A stretch of 64,000 bases of DNA from Nansenia antarctica (lineage: Eukaryota > Chordata > Actinopteri > Argentiniformes > Microstomatidae). The translations under genes and the position numbers were made by a program. The DNA lies in the NCBI GenBank assembly GCA_963989245.1, contig OZ022342.1:37160942-37224941 (forward strand), written 5' to 3'. Every line of letters begins with the position of its first letter. Position 1 is the first letter of the stretch. Below the pieces are notes generated by a model. The model did not search any database, was not told the origin of the DNA, and saw only the letters and a list, made by a program, of their open reading frames with translations. Below are positions 54,991 to 64,000 of this stretch, piece after piece.

Positions 54991-55206
54991 AGCGGAGAGT
55001 CTACAGATAGTATGTTTACAGATATCGCACTGCTGGAGATGCACTCCACACGTTCTTAAAATAAATAAAGCTTTATTGTACTTAAAACAATATTTCGTAT
55101 GTGTTTTTTGAGAGTTCTTTACATCAAATTATATACATCATGTCAGCTGTGTGCCAATCTATCAGGGGGGTGGCACCTGGGGTGGCCAATCAGATTTCAG
55201 GGGTGG

Positions 55207-55800
55207 CACGTGCTACCCCAGGCCACAATGAGATACCATTGACTAAAATGTCGCGGATGATGTGGTCGGTATAGTCCACATCCTCGCCACACCCACATAC
55301 TGTAACATAGGCGCATGTCTCCGCTTTCCCCCGCACTCTGGCAGTGAAGGCGCGGAATGTCTCATCACGCTCCTGGCGTAACTGGAGCAGCTCGGTGCGC
55401 AGGACACATGTGGCGACTGGAATGACTGCTAGTGAACGCAAGGCGGCAATTAGGTGTAGCAAAATTTCGGAAGCGGCGTTGGGGTTGACTTTCAACAGGC
55501 TGTCACCAAGTTCAGGCCCAGCGCACTGAAACAACTGGACAGGGGCCTCGGCGGCTCCTATGCCTGAGCCAGTGCAGAAGACGTCCCAACGACGGATGAA
55601 CACGTTTCATTCCTCAATTGATACGCCTACGTCGACTGTAGGCCGATCCAGTTTCGGCCTCGGGGGGGCGGCGCGGATGTGACAGGTGATGTGCTTTGAT
55701 GGGCAAATCCATGATTAGTCAACAGGGCAATGGCGAGTGCTTCAGACACGTCTTCAGTTCCGAAAGCGCAGCCAGGGAAAGAGCATACAACGACGACCAT
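55207..55800 (-). pseudogene. Element 2 gag N-terminal half
   Basis: ATG at 55800 starts VVVVCSFPGCAFGTEDVSEA, a zinc-ribbon-like N terminus. After a one-base shift at a G7/C7 run near 55665 the frame continues with VSIEE, FIRRWDVFCTGSGIG, LRTELLQLRQERDETFRAF and CGEDVDYTDHIIRDILVNGI, a capsid-like region. It is cut by the composite insertion. Confidence 0.8.
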
Positions 55801-57090
55801 GGCTGCCTGGCTTCTTCATGAAGAAATACGCTCCTCAATGTCAATCAAGTATTTAATGACAAAGATGAAGAAGCCCTGCAGTGATACAAACAATAGAAGC
55901 ATGAACTGAGACAGTATGCTAACTCTCACATCTGAATCTAATACACTAATGATAATATAACAATATATATATATATAATGTATAAAGTATAAGCAGGATA
56001 AATGTATAATATGTAACTTAACCATAAACATTCGAATAACAGACTTACAGGAATTAGGTGGACAGCTTAACACTACAGGCGCGACGTTTTTTTACCTACT
56101 AAAGCGCGACGACGTGTGGAATAACCCGACCACTATTCACAATGGGGGAGTGTGTACTGACCCACAAAAATCGCTGGATGGCGATGTCACGCAAGAAGCG
56201 TGAACACGCAACAGAAACACACCGCGGGGGAAACCCGATGTCTTTGTTCATTGATCGGAGAGCCATCAACCCTCCCCCACTGCCCACAGCGCAGAGCGCA
56301 TGTCTTATTGAGTCAACACGAGTTGACTCGCTGGAACGAGACAGACTGATACACACCACACCTCTGCCATATCATACATCGGTCCCACATGTATTTATTT
56401 ACCATCATATTTTTCAATATAAAACGGTATGATATGGCAAATATATATGGTAGCCTACATTGCAGTCGTCCCGCAGTTCTAGTAGATCGCCGACATCATG
56501 TTATTTGATGTAGGCTACACATTTCACGGCAAGAGAATTCCGATTTGTGGCAAACACCCAACAATTGTTCGTTCACTAAACATTCTAACATGAACACAGT
56601 TATAGCACCAGTTCCTAGCACCTAGTTTCCTAGCACCAGGGGAGCCCCCCCTCCCAAATGTCGTTGTTTGGTACCTGTACTATATCAATGACAAATAAAG
56701 ACCATTCATTCATTCATTCATTCATTCATTCAAACAATGACAGTTACAGTCTCGCTCAAACTGTAGCGAGATTATGAAACTACTAATTGAGAAAAAGAAA
56801 AGAAAATACATGAAAGAAAGGAGAGAAAGAGTACAGAATGATAAATCATTCAGAATGTTATTGGTTTTAATATTTCACAATCTGCCAGAATAAGCACGCT
56901 CCCTCGCACGCCCAGCCCATCATTTTTGATGCCGCTAATGTGTGTAATGAAAAGTGTGACAATGTTGAAAGACATGATGTCATAATCAAAATATAAAACC
57001 TGGTTGGATAAAATAAGATTCTGTTGTGATTGTGTTGACATTGTTGTGATGTCAAAAGAGATCTTGTTTATGTAATGTGTAAAGTGGAGA

Positions 57091-57872
57091 GGAGATTGAT
57101 CGGGACTGCGGAGTTTTCATTACTAACGAATGATGGTTGATTATTATTATACAAAAATAATAGTAATAAATATTGCAATATTGTGTTATCATAGTTATGA
57201 GCTTCACAAAGTCTGTTTATTTGTCGTGAACTTCACGCCGGCCGTAACATCAGCCGACAATCGACTGCTGTAAGCTTGTAAGCTTTGAAACCTGCTTGGC
57301 TACATTGAAACCCGCTTGGCTCCCTCATGAATTGGCAGCTATTGTTTGCTGATGGGAAACGATCAATAAGATTACCCTCCCCCGTGCATCAACCATTGCA
57401 TTAAGTGATTGTAACTCACTTTAGAAACTAGTTCTTAGCCTACACGCTTATTTGTCAAATACATGCTCTGCATGTTTCTCTAAAATGCATAAAGTTCCTA
57501 TGAGCAGAGAAGTGGGGAAATTATTAGAGCAATCTGATATGAAGCTTGAGTCAGCTGAGAACGAACTATGGAACAGATTAAATGCTATATATGGAGAGGA
57601 GATTGATTGAGACTGCGGGAGCTTTACTAACGAATGAAAGTTGATTATCATTATTAAAAAAGAATAGTAATAAATATTGCAATATTGTGTTATCATAGTT
57701 ATGAGCTTCACAAAGTCTGTTTATTTGTCGTGAACTTCACGCCGGCCGTAACATCAGCCGACAATCGACTGCTGTAAGCTTGTAAGCTTTGAAACCTGCT
57801 TGGCAGCTTTGAAACCCGCTTGGCTCCCTCATGAATTGGCAGCTATTGTTTGCTGATGGGAAACGATCAAGA
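57091..57872 (+). repeat. Direct duplication of about 285 bp (period ~503 bp)
   Basis: Both units run from 'ggagaggagattgat' through 'gtgaacttcacgccggcc' to 'gctgatgggaaacgatca', with small differences and about 220 bp between them. Confidence 0.9.
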
Positions 57873-57935
57873 AACAGTTAGAGAATAAGATTACCCTCAA
57901 TATCTTATGATCAATTATCAATATACTGGTGGCCT

Positions 57936-58075
57936 AACATGGTCTAGTGGTCTAGCACCGTGGTCGTGCACACATATGTCGGCCCTTCTTCTCCTTACTT
58001 TCCTGTCTGTCTTCACTATATCAGTCCAATAACATGAAAACTATGAGTGGGACTGCCCCACTCAGAAAAAAACAT
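57936..58075 (+). mobile_element. Decayed tRNA-derived SINE
   Basis: Box A-like 'ggtctagtggtctagcacc' and the tail 'gccccactcagaaaaaa' match the SINE at 36648-36815; box B is lost. Confidence 0.6.
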
Positions 58076-59280
58076 TATACAATAACATTATATACAATAT
58101 TATAAATATCCGTTCGTTATATAATATTCGTTGATGAGTACAGGCATAATCAAACGTAGGTTACTCCAATTACTTTGCTGCAGTAGCTATGCATGCACCA
58201 CACAACTTGATAGGTACATACTGTGCAGTGTATCATTCATAACTGTACATAGGCTACACATATCATAATATCTTATCACTATTGCATGGAACTTGGGTAA
58301 ACCCGCTGTGGAAAAAAACCCTCAGCTCCAACAAATCTGAAGGGATTGGGAGACATACTGTACAGTTTATCATTTTCATAATTGTCTGTACATATACATA
58401 TCTTATGTATCACTATTGCTATATATAGCCTATATATAAACACATTATGTTACAAATATCAGTCTTATCCACTGTATCTAATTCAGCACTGAAGCCTGAA
58501 GGTTGAGCACAGTGTGTGCCCCCTTGCTACCTCTGCTGATATAAAAGAGAATTGCAGCCTTGGAGAAAAAGATGGCAGCCGAATCCCAAGGCAAATACAC
58601 AGGCACACACAGAAATACTGCAAAATCGCTTTATACTAACTCGATTTTGAAAATGTAAAGATGCTGGGTGGTAGAACGCACATATCTAGGAAAAGTCATG
58701 AAAGGAGGGTCCTGACATTTGATCGAGTGCAATGGTAGAATTTTTTTTGTACTCACTGGTGCCCGATGACACCTCACGGCTTTCCTAGTGTTAATAGACA
58801 ACCACCGTAACATGAACGTCTGAAACTAATCAACAAATAAAATGGCAGACTCCTAACTGAGCTGGACAGCATAACAATCGAAATACTGCCACCTAGTGGA
58901 AGGCGGTATACCCTTCAAAGATGGCCGATGGCGGCCATCTTGGATTTCCAAGGTGGCCGCCATGTAAAATCTATAAGTGCAAATATCTCGGCTTCCAAGC
59001 CACATAGAAGGTCAATCTTGGTGTCAAAATATACATTTTCTGGGTCAAGGAATGCATTAAAGCTATTGAGAATATCACTAGATGATTATTTGTGCCGAGA
59101 TCAAATAAATATGTTCATTCTGGCAATGTATCCATAATTTTCAACTCGGTTCCTAAGCAGCTGGACATAATATGTATGTTTTCAATGGCATGTATATTGA
59201 AAAATGGACAACATGCATTAATTGAATTGAACTTTATGTGCTTCACTTTTTAACATAACAAAGCATTTTATATCATAAAA

Positions 59281-60519
59281 TTATCGGTCACATTTACAAC
59301 TGCAAAAATCTGTGCATTTCCAGTGTGCTTTCTTGCATGAGCACTTTGCACCACAGCCACTTGCGCTTTTAGAGCCACATTTGACCAGTTCAGTGCAGGC
59401 TTTCGAAAACCATTGGTAGAATGCTCCACACAGGAAGCCAGACCTGGCTGTCTCTATCCAATGTCCATCCACATCCTTCTGGACTGGGTGTCGGCTGCTG
59501 AGCCAGTTCAGATGTTGCCCAGATCCCAGACTGGTAGGCAACTCGCTTCAAGTGCTGCAGAAGGGAATCTTGTGTTGGTGGAATGTGTTCCATCGTTCTG
59601 TTCTTCTGGCAGAACAACTCTCTCCGTGCTTCATTAATAGATTCCACATCACTCGTCTTGTCGTAAAGGACGATTGTGTAGCGCTCCAGAAGTTGAAATT
59701 GCTGGGCATCTATGGTCACGGGAGTGTGCAGATTCGCTGCCATGTAGTTGAAGGCCTGGGTGACCTCGGGGTAGGACTTCCAAGCCTCCCATGCTGACTT
59801 CTTCCCCTTCCCACAGAATGCTGAGGTTGTGTCACAGCCTGTGAAACAGTGGAAGACTGGAAGTGCTGTGGACTTACCTTTGTTCAGAGTATGGCAGATG
59901 TTATTGATATGAAGATATCTGTAGTTCTTGCCGGTGCCAAAAGCGACCCAGATGTCTGCAGCTGGATACTTGGTGAGCAGGGCATGGAACTTTCCGATGA
60001 GGATAACGACAACATCTGTATCCACAGTGCGTACCAAGCAGGTAGAAGAGCGATGCTCCAGGGCATCAAGCAGATGAATCAGTATCCTGGTGTCGGCCTC
60101 TTCATGGTTACATGGCAGTATGAAGTGGCTGGTGTCTGTGCCGACCACTCTGGTGCCAAATGTAATGAAGACCTGCTTACCATCTGGCCAGGCAATGGAT
60201 GCAATCTTCCTGGAGAGGAAGGTGAAGAGTTCCTGCTTGTTCATAGGGTCACGCAGGAAATCTGTCCAATTCCCTGGCAGCTTGTTCTGACCAGCCACCT
60301 TCCGTCGTATCCCTTTGCCTCGCTTCTCCCTTGTTGACTCTTTTATGCTGCTGGTGATGTAAGTATCCCAGACCACATCAACTCTTGCAGAGGTCTCCAA
60401 GTGCTTCATGATGTGGGGAACAAAGACATAACTGGCATATTCGTCGAATGTGGTAATGTTGGTGGTGGACAGGAAGTGCACAACAGCAGCACCGTCGAGT
60501 ACTTTGACATCAAAAGTCC
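59281..60519 (-). pseudogene. Academ-like protein exon 2: XPG/FEN1-like nuclease domain and CXC tail
   Basis: Starts at an AG acceptor (60520-60521) and joins exon 1 in phase (1+2 bases). The nuclease-like domain has NHEEADTRILIH (about 60100), RTVDTDVVVIL (about 60022) and FTGCDTTSAFCGKGKKSAW (about 59839), matching the EAD/DxD/GCD acidic pattern of FEN1/XPG nucleases. The frame continues to WLPVWSILP, then a one-base shift near 59415 leads to a premature stop at 59390; in the shifted frame the expected cysteine tail (CGSKSASGCGAKCSCKKAHW, then KCTDFCSCKC) runs to 59281. The shift could be a real lesion or an assembly error. Confidence 0.75.
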
Positions 60520-60677
60520 CTGGAGGTAAAAAAGAAAGTTAGTTAAAAAACGAAAAACAAACTGTAAATAAGGACTCTCTACAGACCTTGAAGAGAATGA
60601 TATGCTATTTTTTCTGATTATTACTGATATTACTTAATGCCACTGACTGATTACAACTTGTTTATAAAAAAAAGTAC
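60520..60677 (-). other. Intron of the Academ-like gene
   Basis: 158 bp, minus strand, CAG|GTACTT donor and a pyrimidine-rich TTTACCTCCAG acceptor. Reading through it gives a stop at 60634, whereas splicing restores one frame ending VLDGAAVVHFL, which supports it. Confidence 0.8.
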
Positions 60678-61635
60678 CTGGAGGTTCCTGTTGTGTCTTC
60701 TCTGTCAGAACAATTAGCAGATCTGACTTCTTTCCCAAGCGTAGTTTCCCTCTGTCAGATAGGGAGGGAGGGTATGGATGGTTTTCGTGCTTAAAAAAGG
60801 TGCTCATGTCACCCTCTCTGTGTTGCATGGCTATATATAATTGGGAGAAGAGTGCAACATCATCCTTCAACATTGAGATCTGCCCTGCCTGCTTGGTCTT
60901 GGTCTTGGGTGTTGGGCATCTGAAGAGAGGCAGTGAGTTCTTTTTGATGGGCTCGTGAATGGAGTGTGTGTGGTTCCTGATCACTCTCTCATGGTACTTG
61001 TTGTACTGATCTCTGCCCACTGATTCCACATTGCGGACTGTGTTAACCACAGACTCGTCAGTTATATTTCGTGTGTCCAGCATTAGAAGCTCGGGGGTAT
61101 CATCTAGGAATGGATTGCTCATCCCAGTGATGGTGTGCACCCGAGCTAGTGCTTGTTCTTTGAATGTCTTCTGTGTAGACATTCCTTCTTCATGGTGTTG
61201 TTGTTTATTGCCTTCTTCTGAAATATACTCCTGCTCAAACTCTTTTAGGAGTCGTGCTTGTTCAGGCCCTGCGATCATCCATTTCTTGAATGCTGAGGGA
61301 TTCTCTGTGAGTCCCACTGCACCCCCAGAACCCTTCACCAGATCATTATTCTGCTCATGAGCCTGGTCTATCGGAATGCTTGAGAATCTGTTTGTGGTCT
61401 TGGAAATAACCCAGTGACCATGTTCTTCAAATTCATTGTGAATGGACGTGGGCAAGCTTTCCATGTCACGGATGTGGACAGGAATCCATCTGGCATAGTT
61501 CTGGTGATCAAGGGCGAAGAACCATGGGACGAGAGCCTTCAGTGACTCCACATAGAGGGGGAAATCCTGTTCTCTGTGGGCACGTACAAATATCAGACCC
61601 ATTATTTCCAAGTTGAGGATGGTATCCCAGTAGGC
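60678..61635 (-). CDS. Academ-like protein exon 1: putative transposase region
   Basis: Open from an acceptor-like TAG at 61636-61637 (AYWDTILNLEIMGLIFVRAH) to the donor at 60677, about 319 codons. Conserved-looking blocks: FFALDHQNYARWIPVHIRDM, SIPIDQAHEQNNDLVKGSGG, AVGLTENPSAFKKWMIAGPE and FLDDTPELLMLDTRNI. The DH-x-NYARW and DQxHEQ blocks are candidates for catalytic acidic positions. I recall this combination from Academ (AcademX) transposons; the DDE assignment is inference. Upstream exons were not found in the next 400 bp. Confidence 0.7.
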
Positions 61636-61639
61636 CTAC

Positions 61640-62079
61640 TGGAATGTTGGACTCTTGGTGATCATATCTTGTCTCCAGGTGTAACAGAGTTGGGAATGTA
61701 TGTTTAGTTGTGGTGAATGTAGATGAGTTTCGCCGTGCTTGAGCAGCCCTGGTTGTTGTTGGAGCCCCCTTTGGAGTTTGGGTGTACTGCAGGTCTGCGC
61801 GTTCTTTTGTCCTTCTGTTGTTGCCGTACTTTAGGTGGTACCAGAATATGGCTGCCATCTGAATGGGTATGTGCGCGATGTAAAATGCTCCTCGTGTTTT
61901 GTTGTTTGTGTGGAGAATCTTGTAATGTAGGGTGAAAATGTTGGTGTAGTACTGTGCTGTTTGTTTTTACATGTATTGTGATGATGTGATGTATTGTGAT
62001 GATGTGAAACAGAACATTTATTGTATGTTATTTTGAATGCGCAGATTCACAAGAGTTGCAGACCAGAGGAAGATTTGTG
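61640..62079. other. Region 5' of the Academ-like exon
   Basis: The minus strand stays open over 61640-61858 (starting MAAIFWYHLKYGNN) but in a different frame with no recognised motif. Possibly intron or an unrecognised exon. Confidence 0.35.
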
Positions 62080-62860
62080 TTAGGTGCAACATTCTGAGGA
62101 TGTTTTGGGGACATTGTTTAGGTAACAGATTATAGAATGTTCTTTTATAAAATGTTCCCACAATGTAACACGATAACAAAGGAAGGACATTTGCGAAGCA
62201 ACATTTGGATAATGTTTTCAGGATGTTATTGATGCCTCAGATCACAAAACGTTTTTTCTAGAATGTTCCTGTAATGTGATATGTAAACAAAGGAAGAACG
62301 TTTTACCTGCAACATTCCATGGATGTTTTGGGGACATTGTTTAGGTAACAGATTATAGAATGTTCTTTTATAAAATGTTCCCACAATGTTACACGATAAC
62401 AAAGGAAGGACATTTTCAAAGCAACATTTGGATAATGTTTTCAGGATGTTATTGATGTCTCAGATCACAAAACGTTTTTTCTAGAATGTTCCTGTAATGT
62501 GGTATGTAAACAAAGGAAGAACGTTTTACCTGCAACATTCCAAGGATGTTTTGGGGACATTGTTTAGGTAACAGATTATAGAATGTTCTTTTATAAAATG
62601 TTCCCACAATGTTACACGATAACAAAGGAAGGACATTTGCAAAGCAACATTTGGATAATGTTTTCAGGATGTTATTGATGCCTCAGATCACAAAACGTTT
62701 TTTCTAGAATGTTCCTGTAATGTGATATGTAAACAAAGGAAGAATGTTTTACCTGCAACATTCCAAGGATGTTTTGGGGACATTGTTTAGGTAACAGATT
62801 ATAGAATGTTCTTTTACAAAATGTTCTCACAATGTTACATGATAATGTTACACGATAAAG
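62080..62860 (+). repeat. 223-bp tandem repeat, about 3.5 units
   Basis: 'ggatgttttggggacattg' recurs at 62099, 62321, 62544 and 62767 (spacing 222-223). Units are nearly identical and full of AATGTTC-type words ('atagaatgttcttttat', 'tagaatgttcctgtaatg'). Confidence 0.95.
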
Positions 62861-62966
62861 CAAAATTTACTTCCGGATCCATACTGTTGCGCTCTATACA
62901 AATGAGCATGTCATTTATTATGTAATAAGAAACGCATAGATAGCATATTGAAATAGGTTTCCTTAA

Positions 62967-63394
62967 CCCTTGTGTGATGTTCACTTTTTGGACCCTTTCG
63001 TACTGTTCGGGTCCAGTTGACCCGGGACATCATTGGGGTTTTAAAAGCACTTGCCCCGACACGGTGCTCCTAGTCCCAAGGGTGACCCGTACAAGGGGGT
63101 ATACTCAGGGTGCAAGACACCCTTTGCATGCCCCAAAATAGCCCATAATATTAAAGGGCGCCTCCTGTGGGCACAAACAGGTACTGTACCCAATAATGCA
63201 CAATTGGTACTGTGTACACATTCAAAGGTGCATATCTTTTGTTCTGGTGGATCTAGGGGGGCTGCCCTTTGGAGAGGCTGGAGCAGAGGATGCTTAGTAA
63301 CAGTAAGTGTCAGACCCCTGGGAATACCCAGCTAGCAATTTTTGGTTCTAAAAATGTTCAAAGAATGTTACCTCGAACGTTCTCGTAATGTTTC
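62967..63394. mobile_element. Possible piggyBac-type terminus (TTAA CCCTTGTGTG)
   Basis: TTAA (62963-62966) followed by CCCTTGTGTGATGTTCAC and 'cgggtccagttgacccggg', which resembles piggyBac-type repeats I recall from fish. No matching right end before the 146-bp repeat, so the extent is unknown. Confidence 0.45.
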
Positions 63395-64000
63395 CAGCGG
63401 GAAGTTTTCTTTAAGTTCCCAGAATGTTCTAGGATAACGTTCTCTAAAAACATTTTTAAAATGTTGTGTGATAACCTTCTTAAAATGTTAAGTGACAACA
63501 TTGCTAGAACATTATGCCCTAATGTTCTTGAAAACGTTTTCAGCGGGAAGTTTTCTTTAAGTTCCCAGAATGTTCTAGGATAACGTTCTCTAAAAACATT
63601 TTTAAAATGTTGTGTGATAACCTTCTTAAAATGTTAAGTGACAACATTGCTAGAACATTATGCCCTAATGTTCTTGAAAACGTTTTCAGCGGGAAGTTTT
63701 CTTTAAGTTCCCAGAATGTTCTAGGATAACGTTCTCTAAAAACATTTTTAAAATGTTGTGTGATAACCTTCTTAAAATGTTAAGTGACAACATTGCTAGA
63801 ACATTATGCCCTAATGTTCTTGAAAACGTTTTCAGCGGGAAGTTTTCTTTAAGTTCCCAGAATGTTCTAGGATAACGTTCTCTAAAAACATTTTTTAAAT
63901 GTTGTGTGATAACCTCCTTAAAATGTTAAGTGACAACATTGCTAGAACATTATGCCCTAATGTTCTTGAAAACGTTTTAAGCGGGAAGTTTTCTTTAAGT
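63395..64000 (+). repeat. 146-bp tandem repeat continuing past the window
   Basis: 'cagcgggaagttttctttaa' recurs at 63395, 63541, 63687 and 63833, and in variant form at 63979: an exact 146-bp period with almost no divergence. Units are built from AACATT/AATGTT words and palindromic 'gttcccagaatgttctagga'. Confidence 0.95.

Larger units (their letters stand above)
53811..55206. mobile_element. Composite insertion in element 2 gag
   Basis: About 1.4 kb separates the gag N-terminal half from the zinc ribbon. It starts with a CAACCTGG foldback-family end (53811-53925), continues with AT-rich sequence, a THAP-type exon (54425-54595, minus), an 81-bp hAT MITE (54910-54990), and ends near CAGGGGTGGCACGTGC (about 55197). 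A GGCCA near both borders may be a duplication, but part of gag may also have been lost. Confidence 0.6.
56071..58790. mobile_element. 2.7-kb piggyBac-type element, no transposase
   Basis: 2720 bp flanked by TTAA (56067-56070, 58791-58794). Ends begin CACTA on both strands; the right end matches the MITE at 7558-7860 for about 130 bp. The interior holds a ~285-bp direct duplication (57091-57350 and 57594-57870), a LINE-like (CATT)n tail near 56707-56732 and a decayed SINE. No transposase frame. Confidence 0.9.
48015..58917 (-). mobile_element. Ty3/gypsy LTR retrotransposon 2, with three nested insertions
   Basis: Minus-strand element with LTRs (TGAAGGG...TTCTTCA in element sense) flanked by a perfect 5-bp duplication AAGAT (48010-48014, 58918-58922). 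Order on minus: 5' LTR (holding a piggyBac element), gag (interrupted by a composite insertion), zinc finger/protease/RT, hAT insertion, RNase H/integrase, PPT, 3' LTR. The pol frame is preserved across the hAT insertion, but gag and integrase carry one-base shifts. Not closely related to element 1. Confidence 0.92.
55819..58917 (-). repeat. 5' LTR of element 2, split by a piggyBac element
   Basis: Left part 55819-56066 and right part 58795-58917, separated by the piggyBac insertion. Together with one TTAA they give about 375 bp, colinear with the 366-bp LTR at 48015-48380. Confidence 0.9.
58923..61635 (-). mobile_element. Academ-like DNA transposon, 3' part and main exons
   Basis: Contains a gene with transposase-like, XPG/FEN1-like nuclease and CXC regions. 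The block 58923-59110 (GGCGGCCATCTTGG, 'tctgggtcaaggaatgca') resembles the inverted ends at 16265-16560 and 21065-21345, so it is probably this family's terminal region. Element 2 inserted at its left edge. The far end is not identified and may lie beyond 61.6 kb or outside the window. Confidence 0.6.

Noticed and set aside
61508..61858. 116-codon minus-strand frame upstream of the Academ-like exon as a separate gene
   Set aside because: It overlaps the better-supported frame and has no recognisable motif; it may be intron or an unrecognised exon.

Overview
The window looks like nuclear DNA of a teleost fish. The evidence is intron-split exons of a vertebrate plexin-A gene, long (GT)n/(CA)n arrays, TTAGGG repeats, and a dense mix of fish-type transposons (several LINE lineages, two Ty3/gypsy elements, hAT, piggyBac, Tc1-like and Academ-like DNA elements, a tRNA-derived SINE, foldback elements). 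No prokaryotic gene organisation, CRISPR array or rRNA is seen. Family names come from recalled motifs, not database searches.

Layout. 1-5139: plexin intron filled with a LINE (copy A), a hAT remnant, two LINE 3' fragments and microsatellites. 5140-7994: the last four coding exons of a plexin-A gene (plus strand), ending in a stop codon, followed by a long T-rich non-coding stretch read as its 3' UTR (to about 12.3 kb). 12.4-16.2 kb: foldback element, LINE tail, GT/CA arrays. 16.3-21.3 kb: an internally deleted Academ-like element with inverted ends, into which LINE copy B inserted (13-bp duplication), into which a hAT element with a 31-bp minisatellite inserted (8-bp duplication). 22.8-25.9 kb: a complete hAT element with an open transposase and perfect 8-bp duplication, sitting in a LINE reverse transcriptase. 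27.1-32.1 kb: interstitial telomeric repeats and a 2.14-kb foldback element with 829-bp arms. 32.5-38.6 kb: minisatellites, LINE, MITEs, SINE and a Tc1 derivative.

38.6-47.9 kb: a Ty3/gypsy element (minus strand) with both LTRs, PBS, PPT, gag, a -1 frameshift signal, protease and pol, broken by point indels and by a hAT element. 48.0-58.9 kb: a second, unrelated Ty3/gypsy element (minus strand) with a 5-bp duplication, carrying a hAT in pol, a composite insertion in gag and a 2.7-kb piggyBac-like element in its 5' LTR; the matching empty TTAA site survives in its other LTR. 59.3-61.6 kb: an Academ-like gene (minus strand, two exons) encoding a probable transposase, an XPG/FEN1-like nuclease domain and a frameshifted cysteine-rich CXC tail. 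62.1-64.0 kb: a 223-bp and a 146-bp tandem repeat, the latter running off the window.

The only host gene seen is the plexin; everything beyond about 12.3 kb is repeat-derived. The most interesting objects are the nuclease-bearing Academ-like element and its deleted relative, the intact hAT with a tRNA-like insert, the long-armed foldback element, and the retroelement slippery heptamer placed directly before its gag stop codon.
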